Shown in pieces: positions 35,975 to 45,771 of a stretch of DNA of 64,000 bases. The translations under genes and the position numbers were made by a program. Under the pieces are notes generated by a model. That model searched no databases and was not told where the DNA came from. It saw nothing but the letters and a program-made list of their open reading frames with translations. The DNA is taken from the NCBI GenBank assembly GCA_040223695.1, contig JAVKFU010000009.1, positions 62,001-126,000 of the forward strand, written 5' to 3'. Positions within the stretch are counted from its first letter, which is position 1, and every line of letters begins with the position of its first letter. Source of the stretch: Deltaproteobacteria bacterium. GTDB lineage: Bacteria; Desulfobacterota_D; UBA1144; Nemesobacterales; UBA2774.

Positions 35975-38494
35975 GTGGACAGGGAACTGCTTTCAAACAG
36001 CGTTAAAAACAGAATAAGAATATCCATCGAGGAGGCCTCGGGGAACGAGGTGTTTTTTGTAGGTTCCTTTACCGGGAGCGCGGTAATAGATGAGGTGAGA
36101 GTTGTGGCGCGCGGCAGCAATTACGCGGTGCCCGCGGTTATCGATTCCGCAAGTCCCGGCGAGGTCGTGATTCACAATCATCCTTCGGGCAACCTGACCC
36201 CTTCCGGACAGGATTTACAGATAGCCTCCGTATTCGGGAACCAGGGCATCGGATTTTACATAGTCAACAATAACGCCTCCGAGATTTACGTCGTGGTCGA
36301 GCCTTTTGCCGAAAAGGAGATCGAGCCTCTGGGCATTGAGGGATTAAGGGAGATGCTTCTTCCCGGGGGTGAGATAGCGGAATTAATGGGCGACAAATAC
36401 GAGCTCAGGGATGAGCAGCTCCATATGCTGGAGGCTGTAACAAACGCGTTTAACGACGAAGAGGTGTCGATCATCGAAGCCGGAACCGGCACGGGCAAAA
36501 CACTTTCGTACTTAATACCGGCTGTAAAATGGGCGCTTCAAAACGGCGAGAGAGTGGTTGTCTCGACGAATACGATTAACCTCCAGGAACAGTTGATTGA
36601 TAAGGACATCCCTCTTGTGCACAGGGCGTTTGACGAGGACTTTAACTATTCGCTCGTCAAGGGTATGGGAAATTATCTGTGTCTGCTGCGGGCGGAGACT
36701 ATAAACGACGGCCTCTTCGAAATGGCGGAAGAGGATGAGGTGGATGCGATTTCAAATATCCTTGAATGGGCGGGGATGACCGACGACGGATCGCTCTCGG
36801 ACCTGTCGTTTACCCCGCCCGAAGGTGTGTGGGATAAAGTATCCGCCGAAAGCGATAGCTGCCTCCGCGCCAGGTGCCCGTATTATTCGAGATGCTTTTT
36901 CTATAAATCCAGGAGAGAGCTCGCCTCTTCGCAGCTGCTGGTGGTGAATCATCACCTGCTTTTCTCCGATCTCTCGATCAAGGGCGCGTCCGAGAAGAGT
37001 GACGCGGGGATACTTCCGCCATTCAGGAGGGTAATATTCGATGAGGCTCACCATCTTGTCGACGCGGCTACTTCGCACTTCGGCATGAGGGCCACCAAGT
37101 ACGGGATAATCAGGATATTGAGGCGTTTAAAGAGAAAGGGGAAGGGCGGGGAGACAAAGGGGCTAATCTATTACACGGCGTCAATCGCCTCAAAGCTAGT
37201 AAGGCATATGAGGAAAGGAATTGTCAACGACGTCCTGAGAAGGGTAGAGCAGAACCTCTCCCCCAGGATCGATACCGCCGAGGAATATGCGAGGGACGCG
37301 TTCGATACCCTATTTTCATTCTCGCTCGCGGTAACGCGGGAAAAAGAGCCGTCTGCCGAAGAGGTGAGCTTAAGGCTGACCGAGGAGGTATTCAAGCGCG
37401 AGGACTGGGAGGAGATAGATAGGAAATTCTCAATTCTCAGAATAAGACTGAAAGAGCTGTATGAGGAAATTAAATCCTTCACTGATATCCTGCTGGATTA
37501 TGAGTCGGAGAACGATATAGCGAAGCTCATGGTCGAGTTCAGGGGCGCGTCGAACAAGCTCGATTATTATTCGGATGTTATAAGCACGTTCCTCAGCCCG
37601 GAGGATGACGGCCATGTGAGATGGGTCGAGGGCAGGGAGGGGAGAGGGGGCGTAATATCGGGGCTCGGGTTATCCCCCCTCGATATATCCCAGCCGCTTA
37701 AAGAGAGGCTCTATTCCAAATGCGGCACAGTGGTTATGACTTCCGCCACCATGTCCGTGAGAAAGGACTTCCGGTTCATTAAATCGGGGCTCGGGCTTGA
37801 GGATGATGAGAGGGTCTCGGAGCTCATACTTCCCTCGCCTTTTAATTACGAGAAGCAGCTTCTTCTGGCAGTGCCGAACGATATACCCGAGCCGGGCGCA
37901 ATGCGCTATTCGCAGGCGATAGCGCCCCTCATCGCTCAGGCGGTAAGAGCTTCGGACGGAAACGCGCTTATTCTATTCACATCCTACTCGCTTCTCGAAA
38001 CTGTATATAAGGATATTTACCGGGAGCTCGAATCGGACGATATTCTTACGCTCAGGCAGGGAGCTATGCCGAGGGCGAGACTGCTCGAAAAGTTCAGGAT
38101 AGTGGACAGATCGGTCCTCTTCGCCACGGACAGCTTCTGGGAGGGAGTCGATGTCCCGGGTAACGCGCTCAGGCTTGTAATAATTGCAAGGCTTCCTTTC
38201 AGAGTGCCCACGGAACCCATAATAGAGGCCAGGGTAGAGCATATGGAGAGTCAGGGGCTAAACTCATTTATCGAGTACAGCGTTCCTGTCGCGGTACTAA
38301 AGTTCAAGCAGGGATTCGGAAGGCTCATCAGGACAAGAAGCGATATAGGCGCCGTTTTAGTTCTGGACAAGAGAATAATCAGTAAATTCTACGGGAGATA
38401 CTTTCTTGAATCCCTACCCGACTGTAACCGGTTAATATCCGGTTCAGGCGAGATAATAAAAGAACTCGAATCCTTTTTCGCGGAAAAGGACTGA
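35975..38494 (+). CDS. JAMM-domain fused to DinG/XPD-like Fe-S DNA helicase
   Basis: An 839 aa fusion. Residues about 1-110 form a JAB/MPN-like domain with a zinc motif H67-x-H69PSG, S77 and D80, as in RadC and JAMM proteases. From about 135 it is a DinG superfamily 2 helicase: Walker A (GTGTGKT, Lys175), four cluster cysteines C236, C296, C301 and C307, DEAH at 356-359, and C-terminal motifs LFATDSFWEGVDVPG and FKQGFGRLIRT. The start is GTG at 35975 without a clear ribosome site. DinG unwinds DNA and R-loops 5' to 3'. The gene stands alone after tRNA-Ser. The function of the fused JAMM domain is not known. Confidence 0.85.
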   Translation: MDRELLSNSVKNRIRISIEEASGNEVFFVGSFTGSAVIDEVRVVARGSNYAVPAVIDSASPGEVVIHNHPSGNLTPSGQDLQIASVFGNQGIGFYIVNNNASEIYVVVEPFAEKEIEPLGIEGLREMLLPGGEIAELMGDKYELRDEQLHMLEAVTNAFNDEEVSIIEAGTGTGKTLSYLIPAVKWALQNGERVVVSTNTINLQEQLIDKDIPLVHRAFDEDFNYSLVKGMGNYLCLLRAETINDGLFEMAEEDEVDAISNILEWAGMTDDGSLSDLSFTPPEGVWDKVSAESDSCLRARCPYYSRCFFYKSRRELASSQLLVVNHHLLFSDLSIKGASEKSDAGILPPFRRVIFDEAHHLVDAATSHFGMRATKYGIIRILRRLKRKGKGGETKGLIYYTASIASKLVRHMRKGIVNDVLRRVEQNLSPRIDTAEEYARDAFDTLFSFSLAVTREKEPSAEEVSLRLTEEVFKREDWEEIDRKFSILRIRLKELYEEIKSFTDILLDYESENDIAKLMVEFRGASNKLDYYSDVISTFLSPEDDGHVRWVEGREGRGGVISGLGLSPLDISQPLKERLYSKCGTVVMTSATMSVRKDFRFIKSGLGLEDDERVSELILPSPFNYEKQLLLAVPNDIPEPGAMRYSQAIAPLIAQAVRASDGNALILFTSYSLLETVYKDIYRELESDDILTLRQGAMPRARLLEKFRIVDRSVLFATDSFWEGVDVPGNALRLVIIARLPFRVPTEPIIEARVEHMESQGLNSFIEYSVPVAVLKFKQGFGRLIRTRSDIGAVLVLDKRIISKFYGRYFLESLPDCNRLISGSGEIIKELESFFAEKD

Positions 38495-38548
38495 GCGGAA
38501 ATCACTGCTTATTCTAAAGGGGGACAGTAAAGATGTCCTGCAAATTCG

Positions 38549-38698
38549 TTAAGTTAAATTAAGCGTATTTGCGCTTTGATCCGGGTCAACCGATCCAGAG
38601 CAATGCATGACTCCGGGAGTAATAAGAACAACGGCAAGACTTATGAAAACGAAAGATATTTTAAGCCCTTTTGATAATCTTTTCGACAGTTTTATCAT
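38549..38698 (-). CDS. 49-aa exported small protein
   Basis: MIKLSKRLSKGLKI begins a signal-like peptide with hydrophobic core ISFVFISLAVVLITPG and one Cys at residue 33 (VMHC, a poor lipobox), followed by 16 polar residues. ggaggag lies 5 bases before ATG. It sits 36 bp downstream of the 55-aa lipoprotein gene on the same strand, so the two form a small operon. Function unknown. Confidence 0.5.
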   Translation of the reverse strand: MIKLSKRLSKGLKISFVFISLAVVLITPGVMHCSGSVDPDQSANTLNLT

Positions 38699-38734
38699 CT
38701 ACTTTCTCCTCCTAAATAAGTTCGATATAATGAT

Positions 38735-38902
38735 CTATTGATTTTCAGGCTGAATACTGACTATTTTAACGGTGTCAACGCTGTCGGCAGCGGCGTCTAT
38801 ACCGCCCTCACACCTGCAGCCGTATATAAACAAGACTGCTACGATAAATATTGCAGGCAGGAAAGCCTTTTTGTTTTTCCTCATCAACTGGATAAGCTTC
38901 AT
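38735..38902 (-). CDS. 55-aa small lipoprotein
   Basis: The protein has a Lys/Arg-rich start (MKLIQLMRKNKKAF), a hydrophobic core (LPAIFIVAVLFIYG) and lipobox IYGC with Cys at residue 29; a second Cys follows (CRCEGG). The mature part is only 27 residues, ending KIVSIQPENQ. gggggg lies 8 bases before the ATG. It is the first gene of a two-gene unit filling most of the 38495-39043 gap. Such tiny lipoproteins occur in entericidin-like and phage-like contexts, but no match is claimed. Confidence 0.58.
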   Translation of the reverse strand: MKLIQLMRKNKKAFLPAIFIVAVLFIYGCRCEGGIDAAADSVDTVKIVSIQPENQ

Positions 38903-39043
38903 CGTGAGTCCCCCCTTTGAATGTTATTTCTCTCCGATCATCATAAATGTGTTAATCATTAATAACGATTACGAACCTAATAATAGCATAGTAAAACTTC
39001 GAGAGCAACAGAATTTTAATCCGGAGCCCTTTCACCTAGAAAC

Positions 39044-39817
39044 TCAGGATTGAAGGGATTTTACTATCTTCCTGACGACCGAACGGGGGAGGAGCCGCAG
39101 CATGAACGGGGTAATTTTCTGCTTTACTCCCGGAACTATGATTACTTTTCCTTTTCTGAACCCTTCGTAGGCGGTCTTCGCGACGGGCCCGACATCCATG
39201 AGGCTGAGCTTGAATAGAAGGGAATCGTCGAGCTTTGACTTGGAGCCGAATTCCGTCCTTACAGGGCCAGGGGCAAGACAGGTGATTTTGATGTTCGGAT
39301 CGGTTATTTCCTCGGACAGCGCTTCGGTAAATGAAAGAACGTACGCCTTTGTAGCGTAGTAGACAGCGAGGTTGGGACCAGGCTGAAACCCGGCCAGTGA
39401 GGCTACGTTCAATATCCCTCCGCGGCCCCTTTCGACGATCCCCGGCAGAAAAAGTCGCGTCAGGTGGGTGAGGGCGGCCACGTTCACGTGAATCATGTCC
39501 ATCTGCAGGTCGGCGCCGAGTTCAAGCACGCTGCCTCGCGCTCCGAATCCTGCGTTGTTGACAAGCACGTCAATTTGTATCCTCTCCTTCCGGAGTTTGC
39601 TGAATATCTGTCTGGGCGCGGTTTTTTTCGAAAGGTCCGTGGGTAAAATAAAAACATCCACTCCGAACTCGGATTTTAGCAGGTCGGCAAGCTCGCCGAG
39701 CCTGTCTTCCCTGCGGGCTACGAGCACGAGGTTCGAGTTGTCAGAGGCGAACAGTTTTGCAAGCTCCCATCCGATTCCCGAAGACGCTCCGGTTATTAAT
39801 ACGGTCTCTGTTGCCAT
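39044..39817 (-). CDS. Short-chain dehydrogenase/reductase
   Basis: A 257 aa classical SDR that uses NAD(P)H. The cofactor motif GASSGIG is at residues about 9-15, NNAGFGARG near 90, the catalytic Ser near 140 (ASLAG) and YYATK (Tyr about 155, Lys about 159). The first residue after the first strand is basic (ARREDR), suggesting NADPH. The C-terminus is basic and hydrophobic. ATG 39817 has gagagg six bases upstream; the ATG two codons before is too near. The substrate cannot be told; the DltE/YdfG-like subgroup is closest by eye. Confidence 0.85.
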   Translation of the reverse strand: MATETVLITGASSGIGWELAKLFASDNSNLVLVARREDRLGELADLLKSEFGVDVFILPTDLSKKTAPRQIFSKLRKERIQIDVLVNNAGFGARGSVLELGADLQMDMIHVNVAALTHLTRLFLPGIVERGRGGILNVASLAGFQPGPNLAVYYATKAYVLSFTEALSEEITDPNIKITCLAPGPVRTEFGSKSKLDDSLLFKLSLMDVGPVAKTAYEGFRKGKVIIVPGVKQKITPFMLRLLPRSVVRKIVKSLQS

Positions 39818-39956
39818 TTCCATCCTCTCTCGGTCTGATAAATTGACATATTGTTTTACATCCCGTCTCCCGTCATGTCAACAAGCTCGGAGGTACGGGA
39901 AGCCGGGCTGATCCTCAGGACGTTCGGATGAATCAGTGCCCCCGCCCGGTTCCGGT

Positions 39957-40646
39957 TCAATTTATATTTTTCAGATACCCTGCGCCGCCCAGGTTATTCA
40001 TCTGCCCCGCGACCCACGCCGCCCTCCTTTTCATATACGTTGACGGTTTTGCGGGAGACATTAATCGAGGGTTGGGAAGGGAGACCGCGATTAGAGCCGC
40101 CTCCCCCTGGTTCAGATTCTTAGCCGATTTGCCGAAGTATATCTCGCCCGCCCTCTCCACTCCGTAAATACCTTTCCCGGTCTCAATCACGTTTAGGTAC
40201 ACTTCGAGAATCCTCTTCTTCCCCCAGATTTTCTCAATAAGAAATGTAAAATAGGCCTCGATCCCCTTTCTCAGCCACGATCTGGAAGGCCACAGGAATA
40301 CGTTCTTCGCGGTCTGCTGTGATATCGAGCTCGCTCCCCTGAGCCTGTCCCCTTTCATCCTCTCGTCTATAGCTTCCTCTATGGATTCGATGTCAAATCC
40401 GTCGTGAAAAGGGAATTTCTGGTCCTCGGCGGATATCACCGCCATTTTCATGGAGCCTGAAATCTCGTTATAGTCCCGCCACCCTTTCTCGATCCTTCCC
40501 GCCCCGCCGAAATATCCGATAACCATCAGCGGTGTGAGCGGCGGGTCTACGTACTTATAGAGCAAAACCCAGCCGAGCGACAGGATCACGACAAAGATTA
40601 AAATTTTCAGAATAAAGTTGAAAAGTTTCCTGTAAGCTTTCTTCAT
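39957..40646 (-). CDS. mtgA: Monofunctional peptidoglycan glycosyltransferase MtgA
   Basis: Inner-membrane glycosyltransferase family 51 enzyme that polymerises lipid II, 229 aa. One membrane helix (about 10-32) anchors it. Catalytic motifs: AEDQKFPFHDGFD (catalytic Glu about 74), GASSISQQTAKNVFL, and KKRILEVYLNVIETGKGIYG. No transpeptidase domain follows. It is transcribed away from gyrA across a 175-bp gap. Confidence 0.93.
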   Translation of the reverse strand: MKKAYRKLFNFILKILIFVVILSLGWVLLYKYVDPPLTPLMVIGYFGGAGRIEKGWRDYNEISGSMKMAVISAEDQKFPFHDGFDIESIEEAIDERMKGDRLRGASSISQQTAKNVFLWPSRSWLRKGIEAYFTFLIEKIWGKKRILEVYLNVIETGKGIYGVERAGEIYFGKSAKNLNQGEAALIAVSLPNPRLMSPAKPSTYMKRRAAWVAGQMNNLGGAGYLKNIN

Positions 40647-40751
40647 TGATGTAAAAATTCGGGTTTCCGGTCGATTTTCCCGTTCCGATTACCGGTGCTC
40701 AAAAGTCGGGCACTTTTAGTGTGTCATATAATATATCCGGAGGCAAATTAA

Positions 40752-40778
40752 TTGACTCTTACCCTCCTCTCATATAAC
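40752..40778 (+). promoter_or_regulatory. Candidate promoter of gyrA
   Basis: TTGACT (40752-40757) and TATAAC (40773-40778) with a short 15-bp spacer, 43 bp before the start codon. Confidence 0.4.
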
Positions 40779-40821
40779 CTACTCAGCCAATATTTATAGT
40801 TATTAGGAGGACTTTATTTAA

Positions 40822-43254
40822 ATGACAACGCCGTCTCAAATTTTGCCCGTCAACATCGAAGACGAGATGAAGGAGTCCTATCTCAGCTATTCGATGAGCG
40901 TCATTATAGGGCGCGCTCTTCCCGATGTAAGGGACGGGTTAAAGCCCGTTCACAGAAGGCTGCTTTTCGGAATGGAAGAAATCGGCAATCAGTGGAACAG
41001 ACCCTATAAAAAGTCCGCGAGAATCGTGGGAGACGTAATGGGTAAATACCACCCTCACGGGGACGCCGCGCTGTACGACGCGCTTGTGAGGATGGCCCAG
41101 GACTTTTCCATGCGCTACACGCTCGTTGACGGACAGGGCAACTTCGGCTCAATAGACGGCGACCCGCCCGCCGCCATGAGGTACACGGAGGTCAGGCTCG
41201 ACAGGCTGGCGAGCGAAATGCTTCAGGACCTCGACAAGGAGACGGTTGATTTCGTCCCGAACTACGACGGGGGAGAGCATGAGCCGCTTGTTCTTCCGGC
41301 GAAGGTCCCGAACCTCTTGCTTAACGGCTCCTCCGGCATAGCGGTCGGTATGTCAACTAATATCCCGCCCCATAACCTAAATGAGCTTGTAGACGCCGTG
41401 ACGGCTCAGATTAAAAATCCGGCCATCACGCTTGATGAGCTCATGACCCATATTCCGGGGCCGGATTTCCCTACAGGCGGTTTTATTACGGGAAAGAATC
41501 CCATAAGGGAAGCGTATGAAACCGGAAGGGGAATAATCAAGATAAGGGCAAAGGCGAGGATAGAAAAGCAGAAGAAAGGGGACAGGGAAATAATAATCGT
41601 CGATGAAGTCCCGTATCAGGTTAACAAAGCAAGGCTCATAGAGCGCATAGCCGACCTAGTGAAGGAAGAAAAGATAAAGGGGATATCCGATATAAGGGAC
41701 GAGTCGGACAGAGAAGGCATAAGGGTTGTAATCGAGATCAAACGCGGCGAGAACGCCGAGGTCGTGCTGAATCAGCTTTACAAGCACACGCCGATGGATA
41801 CGTCCTTCGGCATAATCATGCTCGCGCTTGTCAGGAATCAGCCCCGCGTGCTGCCGCTCAAAGACACGATTAACCATTTCATCGAGCACAGAAAAGAGGT
41901 CGTAACCAGACGCACCCAGTTTGAGCTCGGCAAGGCGGAAGCGAGGCTTCACATTCTCGAAGGTCTCAAAATAGCCCTCGATCATCTTGACGAGGTCATC
42001 GCTCTTATACGTAAATCGGACAGTCCGCAGACGGCAAAGGACGGCCTGATGCAGAAGCTCGGCCTTACCGACGTACAGGCTCAGGCAATACTGGATATGA
42101 GGCTTCAGCGTCTTACCGCCCTTGAAAGGGATAAAATACTCGAGGAAAGAAAAGAGCTGATAGAGACTGTTAAACGCCTCAAAGAAATACTGGAGCACGA
42201 GCATCTGATACTCGAGATCGTCACCGATGAGCTAAAGGAAATAAAAGACAGGTACGGAGACGAGAGAAGGACGGAGATTCTCGAAAGCTCGGAGGAGATT
42301 TCAATAGAGGACCTTATCGCGGACGAGGATATGGTCGTAACAATAACCCATGACGGTTATATAAAAACCACCCCTCTAAGCATATACCGGAGCCAGAGGA
42401 GGGGAGGCAAGGGCCGCACCGGGATGACCACGAAGGAGCTTGACTTTGTCGTGACATTATTTATCGCCTCAAAGCATAACTACGTGCTCTTTTTTACCAA
42501 CCTCGGCAGATGCTACTGGCTCAAGGTTCATGAAATTCCCGAGGCCGGCCCCACGGCGAGGGGGAAAGCCCTTGTTAATCTGCTCAGTCTGGCACCGGAC
42601 GAGAAGGTTGCGGCCGTGCTGCCCGTAAGGGAATTCAAGGAAGACCGGTATATCATCATGGCTACCAGGCAGGGCATAGTGAAGAAAACGAAGCTCATGG
42701 CCTATTCCAACCCGCGCTCGGGCGGTATAATCGCCCTCAACATTAGAGAGGATGACGAGCTTATAGAGGCCAGAATTACAAGCGGACACGACGAGATTCT
42801 GCTTACGTCGTACTTCGGGCAGGCTATAAGATTCAAGGAAGAGGACGTGAGGGACATGGGGAGAACGGCGACAGGGGTTATCGGGATAAGACTCGACGAA
42901 GGGGATCACGTAGTGAGCCTCGAAGTTATAGAGAACCCCGAAGCCCAGATACTTACCGTTACCGAGATGGGCTACGGTAAAAGGACACTCGTCTCGGCTT
43001 ACAGGATTACGGGGCGGGGCGGCAAGGGAATCATCACCATTAAGACCACCGGGAAAAACGGCAGGGTAATAGGCGCTTTTCAGGTAACCAACGACACTCA
43101 GATAATGATAATAACGACTCACGGCGGCAAGGTAATCAGGATGAACGCCTCCGAAATAAGCGTATTCGGAAGGGGGACTCAGGGCGTAAGGCTTATCGGT
43201 CTCGCTCCCGATCAAAGGGTCGCGGCAGTAGCCAAGGTGCTGGAGAGAGAATAG
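40822..43254 (+). CDS. gyrA: DNA gyrase subunit A
   Basis: Breakage-reunion subunit of DNA gyrase, 810 aa. The active-site tyrosine is Tyr121 in [10 protein letters not shown]. The quinolone-resistance region reads [18 protein letters not shown] and has the Ser-to-Ala form at the first key position (HGDAALYD). The C-terminal propeller begins with the GyrA box QRRGGKG near 528, the mark of gyrase rather than topoisomerase IV. The C-terminus lacks the acidic tail. aggagg precedes the ATG. gyrB is not in the window. Confidence 0.97.
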   Translation: MTTPSQILPVNIEDEMKESYLSYSMSVIIGRALPDVRDGLKPVHRRLLFGMEEIGNQWNRPYKKSARIVGDVMGKYHPHGDAALYDALVRMAQDFSMRYTLVDGQGNFGSIDGDPPAAMRYTEVRLDRLASEMLQDLDKETVDFVPNYDGGEHEPLVLPAKVPNLLLNGSSGIAVGMSTNIPPHNLNELVDAVTAQIKNPAITLDELMTHIPGPDFPTGGFITGKNPIREAYETGRGIIKIRAKARIEKQKKGDREIIIVDEVPYQVNKARLIERIADLVKEEKIKGISDIRDESDREGIRVVIEIKRGENAEVVLNQLYKHTPMDTSFGIIMLALVRNQPRVLPLKDTINHFIEHRKEVVTRRTQFELGKAEARLHILEGLKIALDHLDEVIALIRKSDSPQTAKDGLMQKLGLTDVQAQAILDMRLQRLTALERDKILEERKELIETVKRLKEILEHEHLILEIVTDELKEIKDRYGDERRTEILESSEEISIEDLIADEDMVVTITHDGYIKTTPLSIYRSQRRGGKGRTGMTTKELDFVVTLFIASKHNYVLFFTNLGRCYWLKVHEIPEAGPTARGKALVNLLSLAPDEKVAAVLPVREFKEDRYIIMATRQGIVKKTKLMAYSNPRSGGIIALNIREDDELIEARITSGHDEILLTSYFGQAIRFKEEDVRDMGRTATGVIGIRLDEGDHVVSLEVIENPEAQILTVTEMGYGKRTLVSAYRITGRGGKGIITIKTTGKNGRVIGAFQVTNDTQIMIITTHGGKVIRMNASEISVFGRGTQGVRLIGLAPDQRVAAVAKVLERE

Positions 43255-43328
43255 TCGTCCGCGAATAATCACTTATACGGATTAGAAAAAGAAATAGTGA
43301 GCAAGTCTTAGCGATTCTGACCCTTAAA

Positions 43329-43823
43329 ATGATTCGAGAGATTGAAAATATTTTCCTTGATTTCCCCGGGTACGGATGTTTCGCCTGCGATCCGAGGAAT
43401 AAACTCGGGCTCCGCCTGAAGTTTTTCGCGGACGAGGAAAACGGGGACGTTTTTACCAAAATAACCCCCGAGAAGCACCTGGAGGGGTTTCCTGGCATTC
43501 TTCACGGCGGGATACAGTGCGCCCTTGTCGACGAGGTCGCTTTCTGGACGATGTTCGACAGGCACAGGAAAATTGCCCTTACCACCAAAATAGATATGGA
43601 ATTTCTGAGGCCCGTCGGCACTTCGGGGGAATTGATCGTAAGGGGCAGGATAGTCGAGGAGAAAGAGCGGAGTGTGGGGGTGGTGGTCAATATACTCAAC
43701 GAAAATGATAAGGTTTGCACCAGAAGCAGGGTAGATTATATTATTCCCAGGAGAGAGATAACCTGCAAAATTATGGGAAAAGAGAGATTCACCGGAAAAT
43801 TTCAACAGTATCTGGAAGATTGA
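43329..43823 (+). CDS. PaaI-family thioesterase
   Basis: A 164 aa hot-dog-fold protein that probably hydrolyses an acyl-CoA or other thioester. The family hallmark HGGIQCALVDEV lies at residues about 59-70, with Asp68 in the catalytic place. A CFAC motif near residue 17-20 is typical of a subgroup that may bind zinc. There is no clear ribosome site. The GST gene starts 3 bp after, so the two are co-transcribed. Confidence 0.82.
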   Translation: MIREIENIFLDFPGYGCFACDPRNKLGLRLKFFADEENGDVFTKITPEKHLEGFPGILHGGIQCALVDEVAFWTMFDRHRKIALTTKIDMEFLRPVGTSGELIVRGRIVEEKERSVGVVVNILNENDKVCTRSRVDYIIPRREITCKIMGKERFTGKFQQYLED

Positions 43824-43825
43824 TC

Positions 43826-44431
43826 ATGTTGACGCTATACGACCATCCCCTTTCGGGAAATTGCTACAAGGTAAGGCTGGCTCTGGCCCAGCTAGCAGTC
43901 GAATATAAAAGGGAATATCTCGATATATTCGAGGGGGCGCAGCACGGCGGCGATTATCACAGGCTGAACCCTAACAGAAAGATTCCGGTTTTGATAGACG
44001 GGGAATTCAATATATGGGAATCAAACGCTATTCTTCTCTATCTGGGAAAAAAGTATTCACCCAATCCGCTTTATCCCGAAGACCTCGAAACGTTCGGAGC
44101 GATGTGCCAGTGGCTTTTTTTCGGGAAAACGTCTATCGATCCCAATCTTGCAGTCGCCAGATATCTTCTGCGTTTCGCAAGCCCGGAGCAGAGGGACGAA
44201 AGAGACCTGAATAAAGTACAGAGTCAGGGGAAAGCGGCTCTTCAGGTTCTTGACAGCCACCTGGAACATAACGATTTTCTCGCGGGAGCTTATACAATTG
44301 CCGATATAGCCTGCTACCCCTACGTGAAAACGGCTCATCAGGGGGGAGTTGACCTTTCTCCTTACCCGAGCGTAATACTCTGGCGCGACCGCATGGAATC
44401 TCAACCCGGATATATTTCGATGGAGGAGTAA
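43826..44431 (+). CDS. Glutathione S-transferase
   Basis: A 201 aa cytosolic GST. The N-terminal thioredoxin-fold domain starts MLTLYDHPLSGNCYKVRLAL, with Ser10 or nearby Cys in the active site, and contains KIPVLIDGEFNIWESNAILLYL, the cis-Pro and glutathione-binding segment. The C-terminal helical domain has FLAGAYTIADIACYP, the N-capping box. ATG 43826 lies 3 bp beyond the thioesterase stop, overlapping nothing. Together with gshA it implies that the cell uses glutathione. Confidence 0.88.
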   Translation: MLTLYDHPLSGNCYKVRLALAQLAVEYKREYLDIFEGAQHGGDYHRLNPNRKIPVLIDGEFNIWESNAILLYLGKKYSPNPLYPEDLETFGAMCQWLFFGKTSIDPNLAVARYLLRFASPEQRDERDLNKVQSQGKAALQVLDSHLEHNDFLAGAYTIADIACYPYVKTAHQGGVDLSPYPSVILWRDRMESQPGYISMEE

Positions 44432-44436
44432 TTGAT

Positions 44437-44513
44437 TGGAGCGGGAAACGGGATTCGAACCCGCGACCTTCTCCTTGGCAAGGAGACGCTCTAGCCAGCT
44501 GAGCTATTCCCGC
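44437..44513 (-). tRNA. tRNA-Gly (GCC)
   Basis: A 77-nt tRNA with encoded CCA. Acceptor GCGGGAA/TTCCCGC, discriminator T, anticodon loop TTGCCAA (anticodon GCC) on stem TCTCC/GGAGA, T arm GCGGG-TTCGAAT-CCCGT. It lies just after the GST gene on the opposite strand. Confidence 0.97.
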
Positions 44514-44608
44514 TTGGTAGAGCAAATAAGATAGCAAGGTGCCGGCATATTGTCAAGGATGGCATTGTATATAGACGCATTTGAAAATTCATAATAGACG
44601 GCTCACGA

Positions 44609-45748
44609 ATGAAAAAGTCGGATAGAAAATCAATAATCCCGAAGGTAAAGCGCGTAATAGTCAAGATCGGGAGCAGCGTGCTTACGGACAGGAAGGGATA
44701 TTTGTCAGGGAGCGCTTTCAAGCTCCTCGCGGGGGGAATTTCCGAAATCAAATCAAGGGGCATCGAGGTGGTGGTGGTTTCCTCGGGGGCAATCGCTTCG
44801 GGCATGAAGAAACTCGAGATCAATAAGAAGCCGACCGAGATATCGATGAAGCAGGCGATAGCCGCGTGCGGCCAGAGCACTCTCATCTGGAAGTACGAGA
44901 GGGCGTTTTCCGCTCACGGGCAGATTGTCGCGCAGATACTTATCACCCATGACGGGCTTGCGGACAGAAAAAGATTCCTGAACGCCCGCAAAACCCTTAT
45001 TACTCTTCTCAATATGGGAATAATCCCGATTATAAATGAAAATGACACGGTTGCCGTTGAGGAAATCATGCTCGGTGATAATGATAATCTGGCCGCGCTC
45101 GTAACTTCGCTTATAGAGGCAGATCTGCTTATCATGCTTACCGATATAGAGGGGCTTTACAGCAAGGACCCCAGAAATAACCATGACGCCGAATTCATAT
45201 CGCTGATCGATCAGATCGGGGATGAGATAGAGTCCGTGGCCGGGGACACGCTCGGCAGCACCACGACCGGGGGGATGAAGACCAAAATACAGGCCGCGAG
45301 AACCGCGGCCGCTTTCGGGGTTCCTACGATCATAGCCAACGGTAAGTCGGGAACTACCCTTACGGAAATATTCGACGGGAAAGAAGTTGGGACGCTTTTC
45401 CTCCCCGCCAAAAAGAGCCTGAGCGGAAGGAAACACTGGATAGCTTTTACATTAAAATCCGCGGGGAAAATCGTAATAGACAGCGGCGCAAAGAAAGCCA
45501 TCGCCTCCGGGGGAAAGAGCCTTCTTCCCTCGGGCATCAAGGACGTAAGAGGCAGGTTCGGGATAGGGGACTCTGTAACATGCGTCGACGAGAGCGGGAC
45601 CGAGGTGGCCAGAGGGCTATCATGTTACGGCTCGGACGAGATAAAGAAGATTATGGGCCGCAGCACCAGGGACGTGGAAAGCATTCTCGGATACAAGTAC
45701 AGCGACGAGGTTATTCATCGGGACGACCTGGCCGTTATCACGAAATAA
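44609..45748 (+). CDS. proB: Glutamate 5-kinase
   Basis: First step of proline synthesis: phosphorylates glutamate with ATP. The 379 aa protein is the two-domain form. An amino-acid-kinase domain has KIGSSVLT near residue 20, SSGAIASGM near 57 and NENDTVAVEE near 147; a C-terminal PUA domain covers about 290-375. proA does not follow; instead mltG begins 23 bp later, so proline genes are split here. The ATG has no strong ribosome site. Confidence 0.94.
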   Translation: MKKSDRKSIIPKVKRVIVKIGSSVLTDRKGYLSGSAFKLLAGGISEIKSRGIEVVVVSSGAIASGMKKLEINKKPTEISMKQAIAACGQSTLIWKYERAFSAHGQIVAQILITHDGLADRKRFLNARKTLITLLNMGIIPIINENDTVAVEEIMLGDNDNLAALVTSLIEADLLIMLTDIEGLYSKDPRNNHDAEFISLIDQIGDEIESVAGDTLGSTTTGGMKTKIQAARTAAAFGVPTIIANGKSGTTLTEIFDGKEVGTLFLPAKKSLSGRKHWIAFTLKSAGKIVIDSGAKKAIASGGKSLLPSGIKDVRGRFGIGDSVTCVDESGTEVARGLSCYGSDEIKKIMGRSTRDVESILGYKYSDEVIHRDDLAVITK

Positions 45749-45771
45749 ATAATTTATCCTGATATCTAATT

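Noticed and set aside
38772-39053. Plus-strand 93-codon frame in the gap before the SDR gene
   Set aside because: It lies antisense to the better-supported 55-aa lipoprotein gene and has no ribosome site.
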